Below the pieces are notes generated by a model. That model did not search any database, was not told where the DNA came from, and was given only the letters and a program-made list of their open reading frames with translations. Position numbers and translations under genes: made by a program. A DNA stretch of 64,000 nucleotides from Apostichopus japonicus (Eukaryota; Echinodermata; Holothuroidea; Aspidochirotida; Stichopodidae): assembly GCF_037975245.1 (NCBI RefSeq), contig NC_092577.1, forward strand, positions 20,458,898 through 20,522,897, in the 5' to 3' direction. This document shows, piece by piece, positions 11,276 through 21,402 of the stretch. Position 1 is the first letter of the stretch. Every line of letters begins with the position of its first letter.

Positions 11276-12735
11276 ACATGTGTAGACAATTTTCTTGGCA
11301 GTTCACTTGTTGCCGACAATAATCCTGTCTTTCACTCTAACATATCATGAGAGAAAATTTCGTCGGCTGCTACACGTTTAAGCAAAGACAGGCCATTGAC
11401 TTTTCACTGCCATTTGTTCGGTGGAAATACATATATTTTGCATTTCAAGTTGACGCGATGTGACGCTCGAAATTTTTTATCACCTCATTACTTCATCAAA
11501 TAACAAATAAGAAGGCGTGTTTCTTGGTTCTGGAAATTGTGTTCGAGAAACTTCTTATAGAGAAAACATATAACCGAACATAGTTTGCTTCTTATGTAAC
11601 GTTTGCTGTTATGCAGTTATGTGTAAGTCTTAAGGACAAACCTGTTGGATACATGACAATCAGCCATTTTATTTGTAATTTACAATTAAGATTAAACTTT
11701 TGTCGGTATCAAGTTGCATAATAAAGCATTATACAGGTAATCCTACTGTTTGTGGAAGCAGTTGAAGGGGGAATTCTATAGGGAAACTTCTGCATGGTTT
11801 TATTGAGGTTTACCAAACTCCAAATAGGCTGTTCTTTCTGTGGATTATGAGGGTTTTCAAGTACACATTGTTTGAAGAAGAGTGACAGTAGTATATCATT
11901 CTAATTAAGTTACACCTCCGTGCTTGAAGGGTGCTCTAGAAAGCATCAACTTTATTTAGTTGCCTCAGAGCTACTCAGGGAGAGTCATCATTCCAGTTAA
12001 ATTTCTTCATGAATTATCCCATGCATAATAATTTTTTTCACTCTTTGCCCAGTCTGATATAGATTCAGGATATTATGTTTGTGACTATCATCTAATTTTA
12101 AAGTGTCAGAAACGTGATGAGACAAAAACTTTAGCATATTGCAACCTGCTCTGTCCTATTTGCTTAATTTTTCTTCCCCTTTTTTGGCTTTGTTTTTCTT
12201 TCTTGTATGTTTGCAGCTCTTTTGAAGAGGATATCTTTCTAATATATCTTTTCTCATTTTAACCACTTTTTGTCCATTTAAGAAAAATGTCATAATTAGA
12301 AAAAACGATCATTTATCACTGGAATTGCCTGGAATGTCATTTGTCCATACAATGAATATTTGCTTCACGCATGGCCATCACAACGGGGTTTAGGGGGCAG
12401 GGGATGGGGGGCGGGGCCATGGCCTTCCACCTTGTTGAGAGGGAGAAAACCTTCACTCGACGATTGAGTGAGAAAAAGTAAAAAAGTGGTTATGAAAGTC
12501 AACAAACAGGTGTCAGGCCCGTACGGGGAGGGTTGGGGCAGTGATGACATTTTCAAGGTCAGGGAAGTCTCTTCCAGCTACCCCAGGGTTGTTATTAGCA
12601 AACAAAAATATTTTTGAACTCGTCACAGATAGGACACGGACTCAAGAAGACCCCTCCCCAGGACACAAATCGATAACTTACCATCCCAGCCCCCCCCCCC
12701 CTTCCTTACCCTCACAACTCTGTGTATGGGCCTGA
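11276..12735. other. Unassigned DNA
   Basis: No convincing exon or element. It holds GC-rich low-complexity patches (12385-12420 and 12685-12705, the latter a C-run). Confidence 0.4.
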
Positions 12736-12810
12736 GGGTTGTATTTGAATCAGAACTTATTTGAGTCAGAACTTTACGAAGGTCGCCATGTTTATTGCTG
12801 ATCAATCAAT

Positions 12811-13490
12811 CTTTTGGGAACTTTTCTTATACGAGTTGGTCGGGTAGGTGTACTCTCAGTTTGTAGTGGAAATGCACTCCTATCCGAATAAGTCCCATCA
12901 GTTTGGATACTTTTGGAGGTGAGCGGAATTCCTTTTGTATTGAACTGCTTCTGGGGATTCAACAGTTACTTCACTATTAAATCTGTCAACCACTTCAAAT
13001 GGTTCTTCACAAAATGGTGCAGTTAACTTGTTTTTGCTCCTTTTGTTTTACAAGTACGTGATCGCCTATTTGAATTACATTCCTTCCCCCTTTTAAACTT
13101 AAACGTGTGAAATACATTTTGAAAACGATAACAATTTTGAATGTTGCTAAAACACAACTATTCCATAACTAATTATTTAGCTAGTCTATGGCTTCAACTC
13201 GGTAACAAGTCTTCAAATCTTGTGGGAACTTTTCTGATACGAGTTGGTCGGGTAGGTGTACTCTCAGTTTTTAGTGGAGTTGCACTCTTATCCGACTAAT
13301 TTTCATCAGTTTTGATATTTTTTGAGGTGAGCGGAATTCCTTTTGTATTGAACTCCTTCTGGGGATTCAACAGTTACTGCTATTAAATACTACTATTAAA
13401 TCTGTAAACCACTTGAAACGGTTCTTCACAAAATGGTGCAGTTAACTTGTTTTGCTCCTCTTGTTTTACAAGTACGTCATGGCCTAATTG
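12811..13490 (-). repeat. Duplicated integrase C-terminus of the Gypsy element
   Basis: Two copies about 400 bp apart (about 12818-13078 and 13228-13487) share GAGTTGGTCGGGTAGGTGTA and the rest of about 260 bp at roughly 90% identity by eye. On the minus strand they encode a basic, aromatic GPY/F-type integrase tail (a KLTAPFCEEPF-like string). The tandem duplication lies inside the 3' end of pol. Confidence 0.75.
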
Positions 13491-13961
13491 AATGTCACTA
13501 GTTTTAGCATGTCGTTTTACATCAGCGTAATCCTTTGCTGTCAATATCCCTGTCTTTCATGTTTTGTTCCTGACTTTGGGAAAGTTTCACATCAGGTAAT
13601 TTTGTCCTGAGTGACCTTTTGAAAAGACTCTCTGCTGGGCTGACACCTGTCGTAGAGTGTGGGGTGGAACGACTAGCCAGCAGAAAGTTATTTAACTCTC
13701 TTTTCCAATCAGACTTTTGAATGTGTGCGATTTTGAGTACTTTTAAGATCGTCCTATTTTGCCTTTCAACTTCCCCGTTTGCCCGAGGCCATAACGGTGT
13801 ACTCTTCCTATGTTCAATTCCTCAGGTACTCAAGAAGTTTTCAAATTCAATTGAAGTGAAGTTAGAAGCATTGTCAGTTTTGAGACTCTGTGGTAGGCCA
13901 AATCTACAAAATATGCGTTATAGATTTCAGGATGTCTACTTCGAAAAATCTACTGTAGTAA

Positions 13962-14567
13962 TCAACTTACTAACAAATATGATCCATCAGGTAGTGGGCC
14001 AAGAATATCAGTTGCCAAATGTTGCCAAGGTTCTGTCGGTAACGGTGTCGACTTTATAGGTTCAGGTAAATTTGCCTTACCAACCTCCTGACAGCCGTGA
14101 CATGATTTACATTTTCGTTCTATGTCCTTGTCGGCTCCAGGCCACCATACCTTTCTACGCAACCTTTGCTTGCTTTTAACTATGCCTTGATGGCCTTCGT
14201 GTGCTAAATTTATCACTTCAGCACGAACAGATTGGGGAATAACAATGCGGGTTCCCCTTAAAACTAGTTGTCCCAACACTGCCAATTCGAACCTGACACA
14301 TTTGTACCCTTCTGGAATGTCAGTCCACTTTCCATTTATGACACATTTTCTTAACAATGATATTTCTGGATCCACTGATGATTCTTTTTGTACCTGTTGG
14401 ATTGGTATCGCCACTGGAGTTGCATGACTAGCAATAAACCGAATATGTTCTTCCCCCATGTTTTGACCACTCGATTTTGTCCCCGTTTTGGAAATTAACC
14501 TTGAGAGACAATCAGCTATGTTCCTTGGGCCAGGAATATAGACTACTTGGAAGTCGTATGACTGCAA
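13962..14567 (-). pseudogene. Gypsy pol: end of RNase H and integrase zinc finger/core start
   Basis: Begins with the RNase H tail (FQVVYIPGPRNIADCLSR). It continues into an HHCC zinc-binding domain (HEGHQGIVKSKQRLR ... CKSCHGC) and the first catalytic Asp of the integrase core (HLATDILGPLPDG). The integrase is then broken; TDNASNFTS and FENFLEYL remnants lie in other frames at 13.8-13.95 kb. In a live element this enzyme would insert the reverse-transcribed DNA. Confidence 0.8.
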
Positions 14568-14610
14568 CCTCAGGACCCATCGCTCAATTCGAGCAGAAGG
14601 TTTTGCCTTT

Positions 14611-15663
14611 TTAGCAATAGATATACTGAAGAGGTTTGTGGTCAGTCAGCAACTCAAATGAAATACCATAGAGATATATATGAAATCTTTCACATGCCCA
14701 TACGATTCCTAATGCTTCTTTCTCAGTTTGCGAGTAACGTTTCTCAACATCACTCAAACTTCTACTCGCATATGCTATTATGCGGGGCTGGCCTGCTTGA
14801 ATTTGCACTAATATACCACCTAGACCGACTCGGCTGCAGTTAGTTATGACCTTGGTCTTAGCATTTGGCTCGAAATAACCTAGCGTTTGAGCCTCTGTCA
14901 ATGCATCTTTAAGATCGCAAAATGATTTGTATTGGTCTGGGCCCCACTCAAATTTGACCCCTTTTTTGGTCAGTCGCCTGAGTGGTTCAGACACAGTCGC
15001 AAGATCTGGAATGAATCGCGCACAATATTGGACTAATCCAAGAAAACTACGCACTTCGCTTGCATTAGTAGGCCTGCATGCATCTCTTACTGCTTGAATT
15101 TTCTCATCACTGGGACTTACCCCATTGCTTGAGAGATCATTACCCATGAATGTAAGTTTATCAAGACCAAATTGACATTTGTCCTTATTCAATGTTAAAC
15201 CTGCTTTAGAGATACAGTCTAGTACTTTGAGTAATCTGGTATTGTGTTGTTCCTCGTCGTGAGAGATGTTGTGGGCTCCCTCACATCCTGCTATGACTTG
15301 CTGTATGATGTGTTGGAACGTTTCAGGAGCAGAGCTAATCCCGAACATAAGCCACTTGTACCGGAATAGTCCACCATGTGTGACGAATGTTGTAATTTCC
15401 CGGGAACTCTCCTCTAACTCGATCTGGTGAAAACCCCATTTCAGATCCAGCTTGGTAAATAGGGAACTACCGTTCATTTCGTAGAGAACTTTTTCAACCG
15501 TAGGGATCGGGTGTCTTTCCCGGATGATCGCATCATTGGCTAATCTCATGTCCACACACAATCGAATATCGCCCCCAGATTTAGGAACTACAACTACCGG
15601 GCTTACCCAAGGAGTAGGGCCATTAACTTCTTCCATGATATCTTGTTCCATTAGTTCCTTCAA
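14611..15663 (-). pseudogene. Gypsy pol: reverse transcriptase and RNase H with deleted active site
   Basis: 350-residue open frame. RT motifs are easy to follow: WVSPVVVVPKSGGDIRLCVD, LFTKLDLKWGFHQIEL (first catalytic Asp), then FGISSAPETFQHIIQ. The segment that should hold the paired catalytic aspartates reads HNISHDEEQHNTRL, so the Y/S-x-D-D box and several following residues are deleted in frame (about 15245-15275). The connection domain (FLGLVQYCARFIPDL) and RNase H (TNCSRVGLGG, SRSLSDVEKRYSQTEKEAL, LLTDHKPL) follow. The RNase H TDxS-type motif reads TNCS, so that enzyme is probably also impaired. Confidence 0.9.
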
Positions 15664-16134
15664 TTTGTCCTTACTTTTGGTCGGAGGCTGAATGTAATTT
15701 TGCGTACGCTTTGTGCTACCGGTTTCACAGACTGATTAATGTGGATTTTCGCTTCATATCCTTTTAGTTTGCCGAATCCTTCAAAACATTGCGGATATTA
15801 TGCAGGGATATCCTGTGCACTCTTTACTTGGTTAATGTCAAGTCCTATTTTAAGCACATTCAGCTCGATTGCGCTCTCTTTCCCTAATAGAGGGCATCCT
15901 TCTCCATCGATAACGTAGAATGTTGCTTCGGTTTTTGACTCGCGGATCTTTGCTGTCGTTGCAAATTTTCCTAGCACTTTAAGTGGTTTTCCACAAAGTC
16001 TTATCTATTTTTGCCGACTCGCATGTTATCCGTTGTTGCTTTAAATTGTCCCATGTCTTTTTGTCGATAATGTTGCATGATGCGCCTGAATCATTCAGCA
16101 TCTCGACATTGACTCCCCCCTACTTTTACATCTA
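15664..16134 (-). pseudogene. Gypsy protease and RT N-terminal remnant
   Basis: The minus strand carries a retropepsin-like NDSGASCN motif (near 16085-16110) and the usual downstream linker to RT, in several frames. The MITE at 16135 is inserted just upstream of the protease active-site motif in element orientation. Confidence 0.6.
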
Positions 16135-17169
16135 CAGGGTTCTGCCCAGGGTGAATTGAGTGCCGGCGAAAATTGTGGGTTTTGGAAACCCCCAGATGGC
16201 CGGAAACGGCCCTTCCCGAGTATTCTGAGCCACATGTAGACAGCTTTGAAATGAGATCTCATGTCTGGAATTTTTCATAATTAATGAAAAAAAGTTAGGA
16301 CAAATATCTGGAGCACCAGAGTACAGACCAGCCGGTGGTGCCTATTAAATAAATCATTCAGGCTGAGATGATAATTTTAGATGGACAGTGAGTGAGAGTC
16401 CACCCCCAAATAAAGACGAATCATAATGAATTATGTATTCTCTCTCATTTATTCAACATCGGGCCTATGAAATCGGTCCATTGAAAGAGTAAACTAGTGA
16501 ATAACTCCGATCAACTCCGCGATATCATGCAGTGAACCTTCGAACAGCGTTTATTACTGCAGCGTTTAACCCTACCCAACTACCACGGTACATGTGCTGC
16601 GAATTTCCCAGGTACCTTGCCAAACAACTGTGAGCTCATCCCCTGTCTAACACCAGTTTGTTAACATTTTTTGGCACGTTGCCAGGGAACTTTTCATGGA
16701 GTAAACTTTTTTCTTTCCACTGTAGAATTAATTAGGTCAGTCAGTAAAGGATCGGTAAAGTTATGCGAAATGACATCTTAGACGTTCAAGAAAAGTAGGT
16801 AAAATATTCCCGTTACATTTACTGTAGGTAAGTAAAACACCTCAAGCCAACTGACTCCTCCGCATGCACACCCCATGAAACACGAGGCACAGTCCATACC
16901 ATACACGCATAGCACGATATCAAGGCCCCTTGCTATGGCCGTCTTTATGAAAATTACCCTTGTAATTACATGTTTTAGGCCACTTGGCATGATTAACTCA
17001 ATGCTAAATATTGTTTCCATGTTCTTGTAGAAAACGTAAACTCCGCAAAATACAGTTAGTTGTGATTTTGTAGTTAATAAAGTGCCGGTCGGAAAAATCA
17101 CTCAGGCAGATTGTGGCGGTCGGTAATTCAGCGTGCTGGTCGGGCCCGACCGGCAGCGGCAGAACCCTG
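16135..17169. mobile_element. DNA transposon copy A (1035 bp), 6 bp target duplication
   Basis: The ends are perfect 12 bp inverted repeats, CAGGGTTCTGCC ... GGCAGAACCCTG. It is flanked by CATCTA on both sides (16129-16134 and 17170-17175). A second copy lies inverted at 47173-48168. The inner termini carry related CCGGTCGGGCCCGACC palindromes. A frame of about 100 codons is present in both copies, but no transposase motif is visible. A 6 bp duplication is unusual; among eukaryotic DNA transposons the IS3EU and Dada groups are reported to make 6-7 bp duplications, but the superfamily is not settled here. Confidence 0.88.
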
Positions 17170-17175
17170 CATCTA

Positions 17176-18139
17176 CTGTTACGCCTGACTTAAGGGAACT
17201 GGTCACTGCGAAGGCAAAGTCAGTTGCCAAGTCAACTAGATTGACGTCATCATCTTTTCTGTTCCGATTTTGTCTCCCCTCTTTTTGCTTCCCCTTTTCA
17301 TAACGTTCTGGTTTAGTTTTGCACATCTTCGCGATATGCCCAATCAAATGAAACTTTGTGCATACTTCATCTTTCGCGGGACAGTTTAAATCGCGTGAGA
17401 AATGTCCTTCTCTACCGCAGCGATAACAACCATTATCTTTATTATAGGCTTTTCCCTTTTTATTTTGATTCCAGTGTGCCCCTTTCAGGCTTGGCCTCAC
17501 CTGATTTGACCTTTGGCCGACAGGATTAACTGATTCTGACAGTGTTCAAGTTTGACCCGTGGTTATTTTCTAACTCCATTGCTTTCATCTGTGCATCAAC
17601 GGTTTCCATTGGTCGAGAAATTTCTTGTAAATGAACTAATTTTAGCCCTGTCCCTTTTGTCAACAATTTACGCCGTAGGGCACATGAATTACATTTGTCA
17701 ATCACTTGATCACGAATGTGCTCCTTTGATTCTTGGCCAAACTCGCAATTTACCGTTTGTCGCGTTAATCGCGCTATGAACTGGTCAACGATTTCAGATT
17801 CCTCCTGTTTCATTTGGCGGAATATGTGCCCGCTCATAAGGCACGTTGACTGTTGGTGTGAAATAGTCATCTAATGTTTTCATAGTAAGCTCGTACTGTC
17901 GTCGTCGTCGTATCTGTACTATTAGTACAAAGTGTTGGCAACGTTTCAAACAGATCCTGTACATCCATGCCCGCCGTGTGTAGTAGTAATGCAGTTTTCT
18001 GTTCGTCATCGGTTATCCCCCTACTTGTTATGTAAAAAGTTAATGCTCTTTTCAAACGTTTCCATCGAGGAGACATACTTGCAAAGTCGCCCGTCATATT
18101 AAACGATGCCACCGTATACACGTCCAGTGCTACTGCCAT
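17176..18139 (-). pseudogene. Gypsy gag (capsid-like region and zinc knuckles)
   Basis: Reading from 18139: MAVALDVYTVASFNMTGDF, a capsid-type start, then WKRLKRALTFYITSRG and TALLLHTAGMDVQDLFETL. After a frame change come the retrotransposon-gag pattern MKQEESEIVDQFIARLTRQ (about 17800) and IRDQVIDKC. Another frame change leads to zinc knuckles CYRCGREGHFSRDLNCPAKDE and CTKFHLIGHIAKMC (17340-17435). At least two indels split it. Confidence 0.8.
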
Positions 18140-18178
18140 GATGATAGGTGATTTTTTTTACTTTACCTCGTCGCCATA

Positions 18179-18267
18179 TGTAACATTTGATGTTTACGTA
18201 TGTCTTATTTACATAGATATAAACAGAGTCAGAACTTTTCGGAGGTCGCCATGTTTATTGGTGATCA
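18179..18267 (-). repeat. Putative 5' LTR of the Gypsy element (89 bp)
   Basis: On the minus strand it runs from TGATCACCAATAAAC to CAAATGTTACA, with TG...CA ends and an AATAAA, directly upstream of TGGCGACGAGG. The partner LTR on the left is partial (about 12762-12803), so the boundaries are tentative. Confidence 0.4.
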
Positions 18268-19009
18268 GAAAGAGGTCGCTCTTTACTTTTACATGAATTA
18301 CAATATGATCGTCATATCAATACATTACATTATACATTGCCTATTTCGTTTTTAACCTATAATGAGCTTTACGCTAGGATGAAATTTCATACTGGCTAGG
18401 CAACTCTCGTAGACCTTTGAAGTACAATTACCATAATTGCCAAATCTTTACCCACTGTGATGGGGAAATGCGGCTACAATGAAATTTGAACTCCTTGAAG
18501 TTCGTAATCTTTTACCACTACAATTATCATTTGTTGTTGTAGCTGTTTCTTTCCCGTATCCGCCCTCCGTTGGGAAGGGAGTTAAGTTGATGCGATCTCT
18601 CCCTCTGTAAAGATGACTATGAACGCAAAATAGTGGCCGAATACAACATGCAACGTATACGGAGGATTAAATAGCAGCAATCCCAACAAAACATGATTAA
18701 CATCTTTTACAGATGAAAGACTTATTACCTTTTCTCCTTTTTTCCCCTTAAATTTTTGGTTTTGCAGCAACGCACAACGCCTCATTTATGTCATGAACAT
18801 CTAACTATTAATGCATTTGTTTTAATGATTGATATAATGGCGAGTTCCTGCTATACGGAGGATCTCAAATACATAGATAATGAAATTCATTGCCTTTTGA
18901 ATGTCGAATGGCCTACATTTTATGCGGGACAAAATTATTTGCGGACATTCTGTACCAGGATATTTCGTCCGGCCGTATGGCAAGCCGTTTTACTTTTTAT
19001 TCGATATTT
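18268..19009. other. Unassigned DNA
   Basis: No exon or element recognised. Confidence 0.4.
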
Positions 19010-19350
19010 GATCATATCATCAAATATTTGGTGATATCATCAAATAATTGGTGATATCAGCAAATATTTCTTGATATCAGCAATTCATTTGCTGATATCA
19101 CCAATTATTTGCTGATATCACCAATTCATTTCTTGATATCATCAAATAATTGGTGATATCAGCAAATCATTTGCTGATATCAACAATTCCAACATATCAC
19201 TAATTAATTGCTGATATGAGGTACCGAATTACTGATATCATTAAATGATTTGCTGATATCAGTAATTGAATTGGCGATATGTTGGAATTGCTCATATCAA
19301 CAATTCATTTGCTGATATCAACAATTCATTTGCTGATATCAGTAATTCAA
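19010..19350. repeat. Alternating-orientation GATATC satellite
   Basis: About 16 units of roughly 20 bp, each a palindromic TGATATCA core joined by spacers such as GCAAATATT, GCAATTCATT or CCAATTATT. Units occur in both orientations, so neighbouring units can pair with each other. Restriction-type GATATC recurs at near-regular spacing. The array starts and ends abruptly in unique sequence. Confidence 0.9.
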
Positions 19351-21165
19351 GCGTATCGAACCAACGTCTACAAAAAGGAATTGGAAACGAGCGCTAAAAA
19401 CAAACCCATCCACAAAACCCCGCTAATTCGGAAGTAATGGCCGTATACATGCTACAAACATTTTAAGCTACATAGGCTATAGCCTAGATATACATGTGTG
19501 ACATGTGCCCTGCATCGTACATATTGCAAGATGGAAGAAGCCGGTCCAAGTTCCAATCTCGGTTCACAGCGATTCCTAGCATAATAATTAAGTTAGGCCT
19601 AACACATTTGAATCCTACTTTGGCCTAACACCAGGTGTTAATATAATAAGAGAATAACATGTAGGCTAATAAAATGGCAAGGTTTAACAAAAAAAGTTTA
19701 AGGGGAGAAAGTGCTCCTCCCCTTTAAGAAATTTGGCCTTCAGAAGGGGGCTTAGATTCAAAATGGTTCTATCATTTTCATTTTCTCAAACTTGTACTGT
19801 ATGTTTACACTAGAAATTACCATTTTTTGTGAAGAACCCAGAAACCAACATGAACAATGTGAACAATTTTTCTTCTTATTATAAATGTTTTCACTAACCC
19901 CTTTGTTAATTTAAAATCAGTACATTTAAAGATGTACGGCATAAACCTAAAAAGTAGCGGATCCAGGGTTTGGAGGAAGGGGAACCAGTCATGAAGGCAA
20001 ATCCCTGACCTGGGAGCAAGAAAGGTGTGCCTATGACAGGGGGGGCCTGGGGCAGAATATAAGTAGCTTTTGTTTGCAATTTCTCAGGTTTTGACGGTCT
20101 TTGAATCATAATCAATACAATTTATCAACAAATGGCAGCAACAATTGCCAAAAATACTGACTTAAATATAATAATAAATAAATACCATATATTGAAGTGC
20201 TGTTATCATGAAATGAACATGCTCAAGAGCACTGTACAAAGAACCAAAACCTGGAATATAAAATATAACAAACATGGTGAACATGCCTTCAAGTTTTTGG
20301 AAAATACAGAGGCTGTGGCTGGTTGAACCCCCACATAAATCTGCACCCATTAAGGATGGGGGGTTGGTGCTGATGTTGGTTTTAAAGTCATATCCTAGAC
20401 ACTGTCGAAGCTGAAAAACTTTGTCCTATCATTCATTGACTCCATTCATAGAGCAGTTTTTAGTAAAACAAAAACAAAATCTTATTTTCTTATATGAACC
20501 AGGCTTTTGACTTTTATTAAGTTACAATCAAAAGATGGACATAGTTACTGAGTGAATTGAGTATTGGAATCGATGTATGTCACTGAATTACTAAACATCT
20601 TACAGTACATCGATCCATCTTTTGCCAGTCCTTATCGTGTTGAAATACTATCATACATAGAGTTATATACTGTTCAAAAATGTATGATGGTGTGATGTAC
20701 TTTTGTCTGTGTATTACTAAAGAACTGGTCAAAATGCAAGTTCGGAAGCATGTTGATTATTTATTCATGGCACATGGCTCAAATTAGCCTCACTTAGTAT
20801 TACTATATAATCTGCACTTCTTAATTACCAAATGTACGTGGCAGGCTAGTGCATTCTCAGTTACACCAGTTGTTTAAATCTTCAAGTGTCCCTTTAATGT
20901 AACCACCATCCTGTGGTAGTTCTGCACGATACATACTTACCCGGATACTGTAGGGACCACGAGCATTCATAGCATGAGTGCGTGTGTTTGAGACACTAGC
21001 TTGTATCAAACACTTAGGCCGGCAAAATGGGAAATATTTATCTCAGCAAAGTTTGCACTGTTTAATGGCACAGTATCCCTTTCCCGCAGCTGTATATGAG
21101 AAATATATTAGCAAACACGATAGACTGATACATTTACTGTATGTGCGTTGTGTCTTTTACTCTAG
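19351..21165. other. Unassigned DNA upstream of the HECT gene
   Basis: No exon is firmly supported. A short frame at 19531 (MEEAGPSSNLGSQRFLA) begins in a reasonable ATG context and could be a first exon of the gene at 21.2-30.6 kb, but no good donor follows it. Confidence 0.35.
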
Positions 21166-21402
21166 GCACCCCAGATACTCCATTTGAACCATTTAACCCC
21201 AACTGGAGTATCGAGATGCTCAAAACAAAAGTTTCACAAGTATACCCCGAACTCTCGTGGGGTTATCGGCTTCAAATTTGGCAGGTGTGACAAAGGGAAG
21301 AAAATTCATCTAGTTGAGTCGGCAAATGTAAGGGAACTCGAGAAGGCAGTGGGGAGAGGGAAACTTCTAGTCATTCCTAACAATGACATTGGACTTACTT
21401 CG
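21166..21402 (+). CDS. HECT gene exon: conserved N-terminal module
   Basis: Acceptor TTTTACTCTAG, donor TTCG|GTAAGT. One frame gives TPDTPFEPFNPNWSIEMLKT then VSQVYPELS over the first half. Another gives FKFGRCDKGKKIHLVE and VRELEKAVGRGKLLVIPNND over the second half and ends in phase 0, as the next exon needs. The second frame is open across the whole exon, but its first half looks less protein-like, so a one-base slip near 21240-21265 is likely. The basic GRGKL-type module is typical of the region upstream of HECT in this family. Confidence 0.65.

Larger units (their letters stand above)
12762..18267 (-). mobile_element. Old Gypsy-superfamily LTR retrotransposon, minus strand
   Basis: Reading right to left: a short putative LTR (18179-18267), a primer-binding-site-like TGGCGACGAGG (near 18168-18178), gag, zinc knuckles, protease (split by a transposon at 16135), reverse transcriptase, RNase H and integrase, ending near 12.8 kb. 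About 40 bp around GGTCGCCATGTTTATTG recurs at 12783-12800 and 18247-18262, the likely conserved core of the two LTRs. The left LTR is incomplete. Multiple stops and indels and a lost RT active site make it inactive. Confidence 0.75.

Noticed and set aside
16778-17101. 107-codon frame in transposon copy A (also 47241-47525 in copy B)
   Set aside because: Shared by both copies because the DNA is shared; no DDE or other domain motif, and it is shortened by indels in copy B.
19010-19350. CRISPR-like array
   Set aside because: Units are palindromic, alternate in orientation, have no unique spacers and lie in an animal genome; a satellite fits better.
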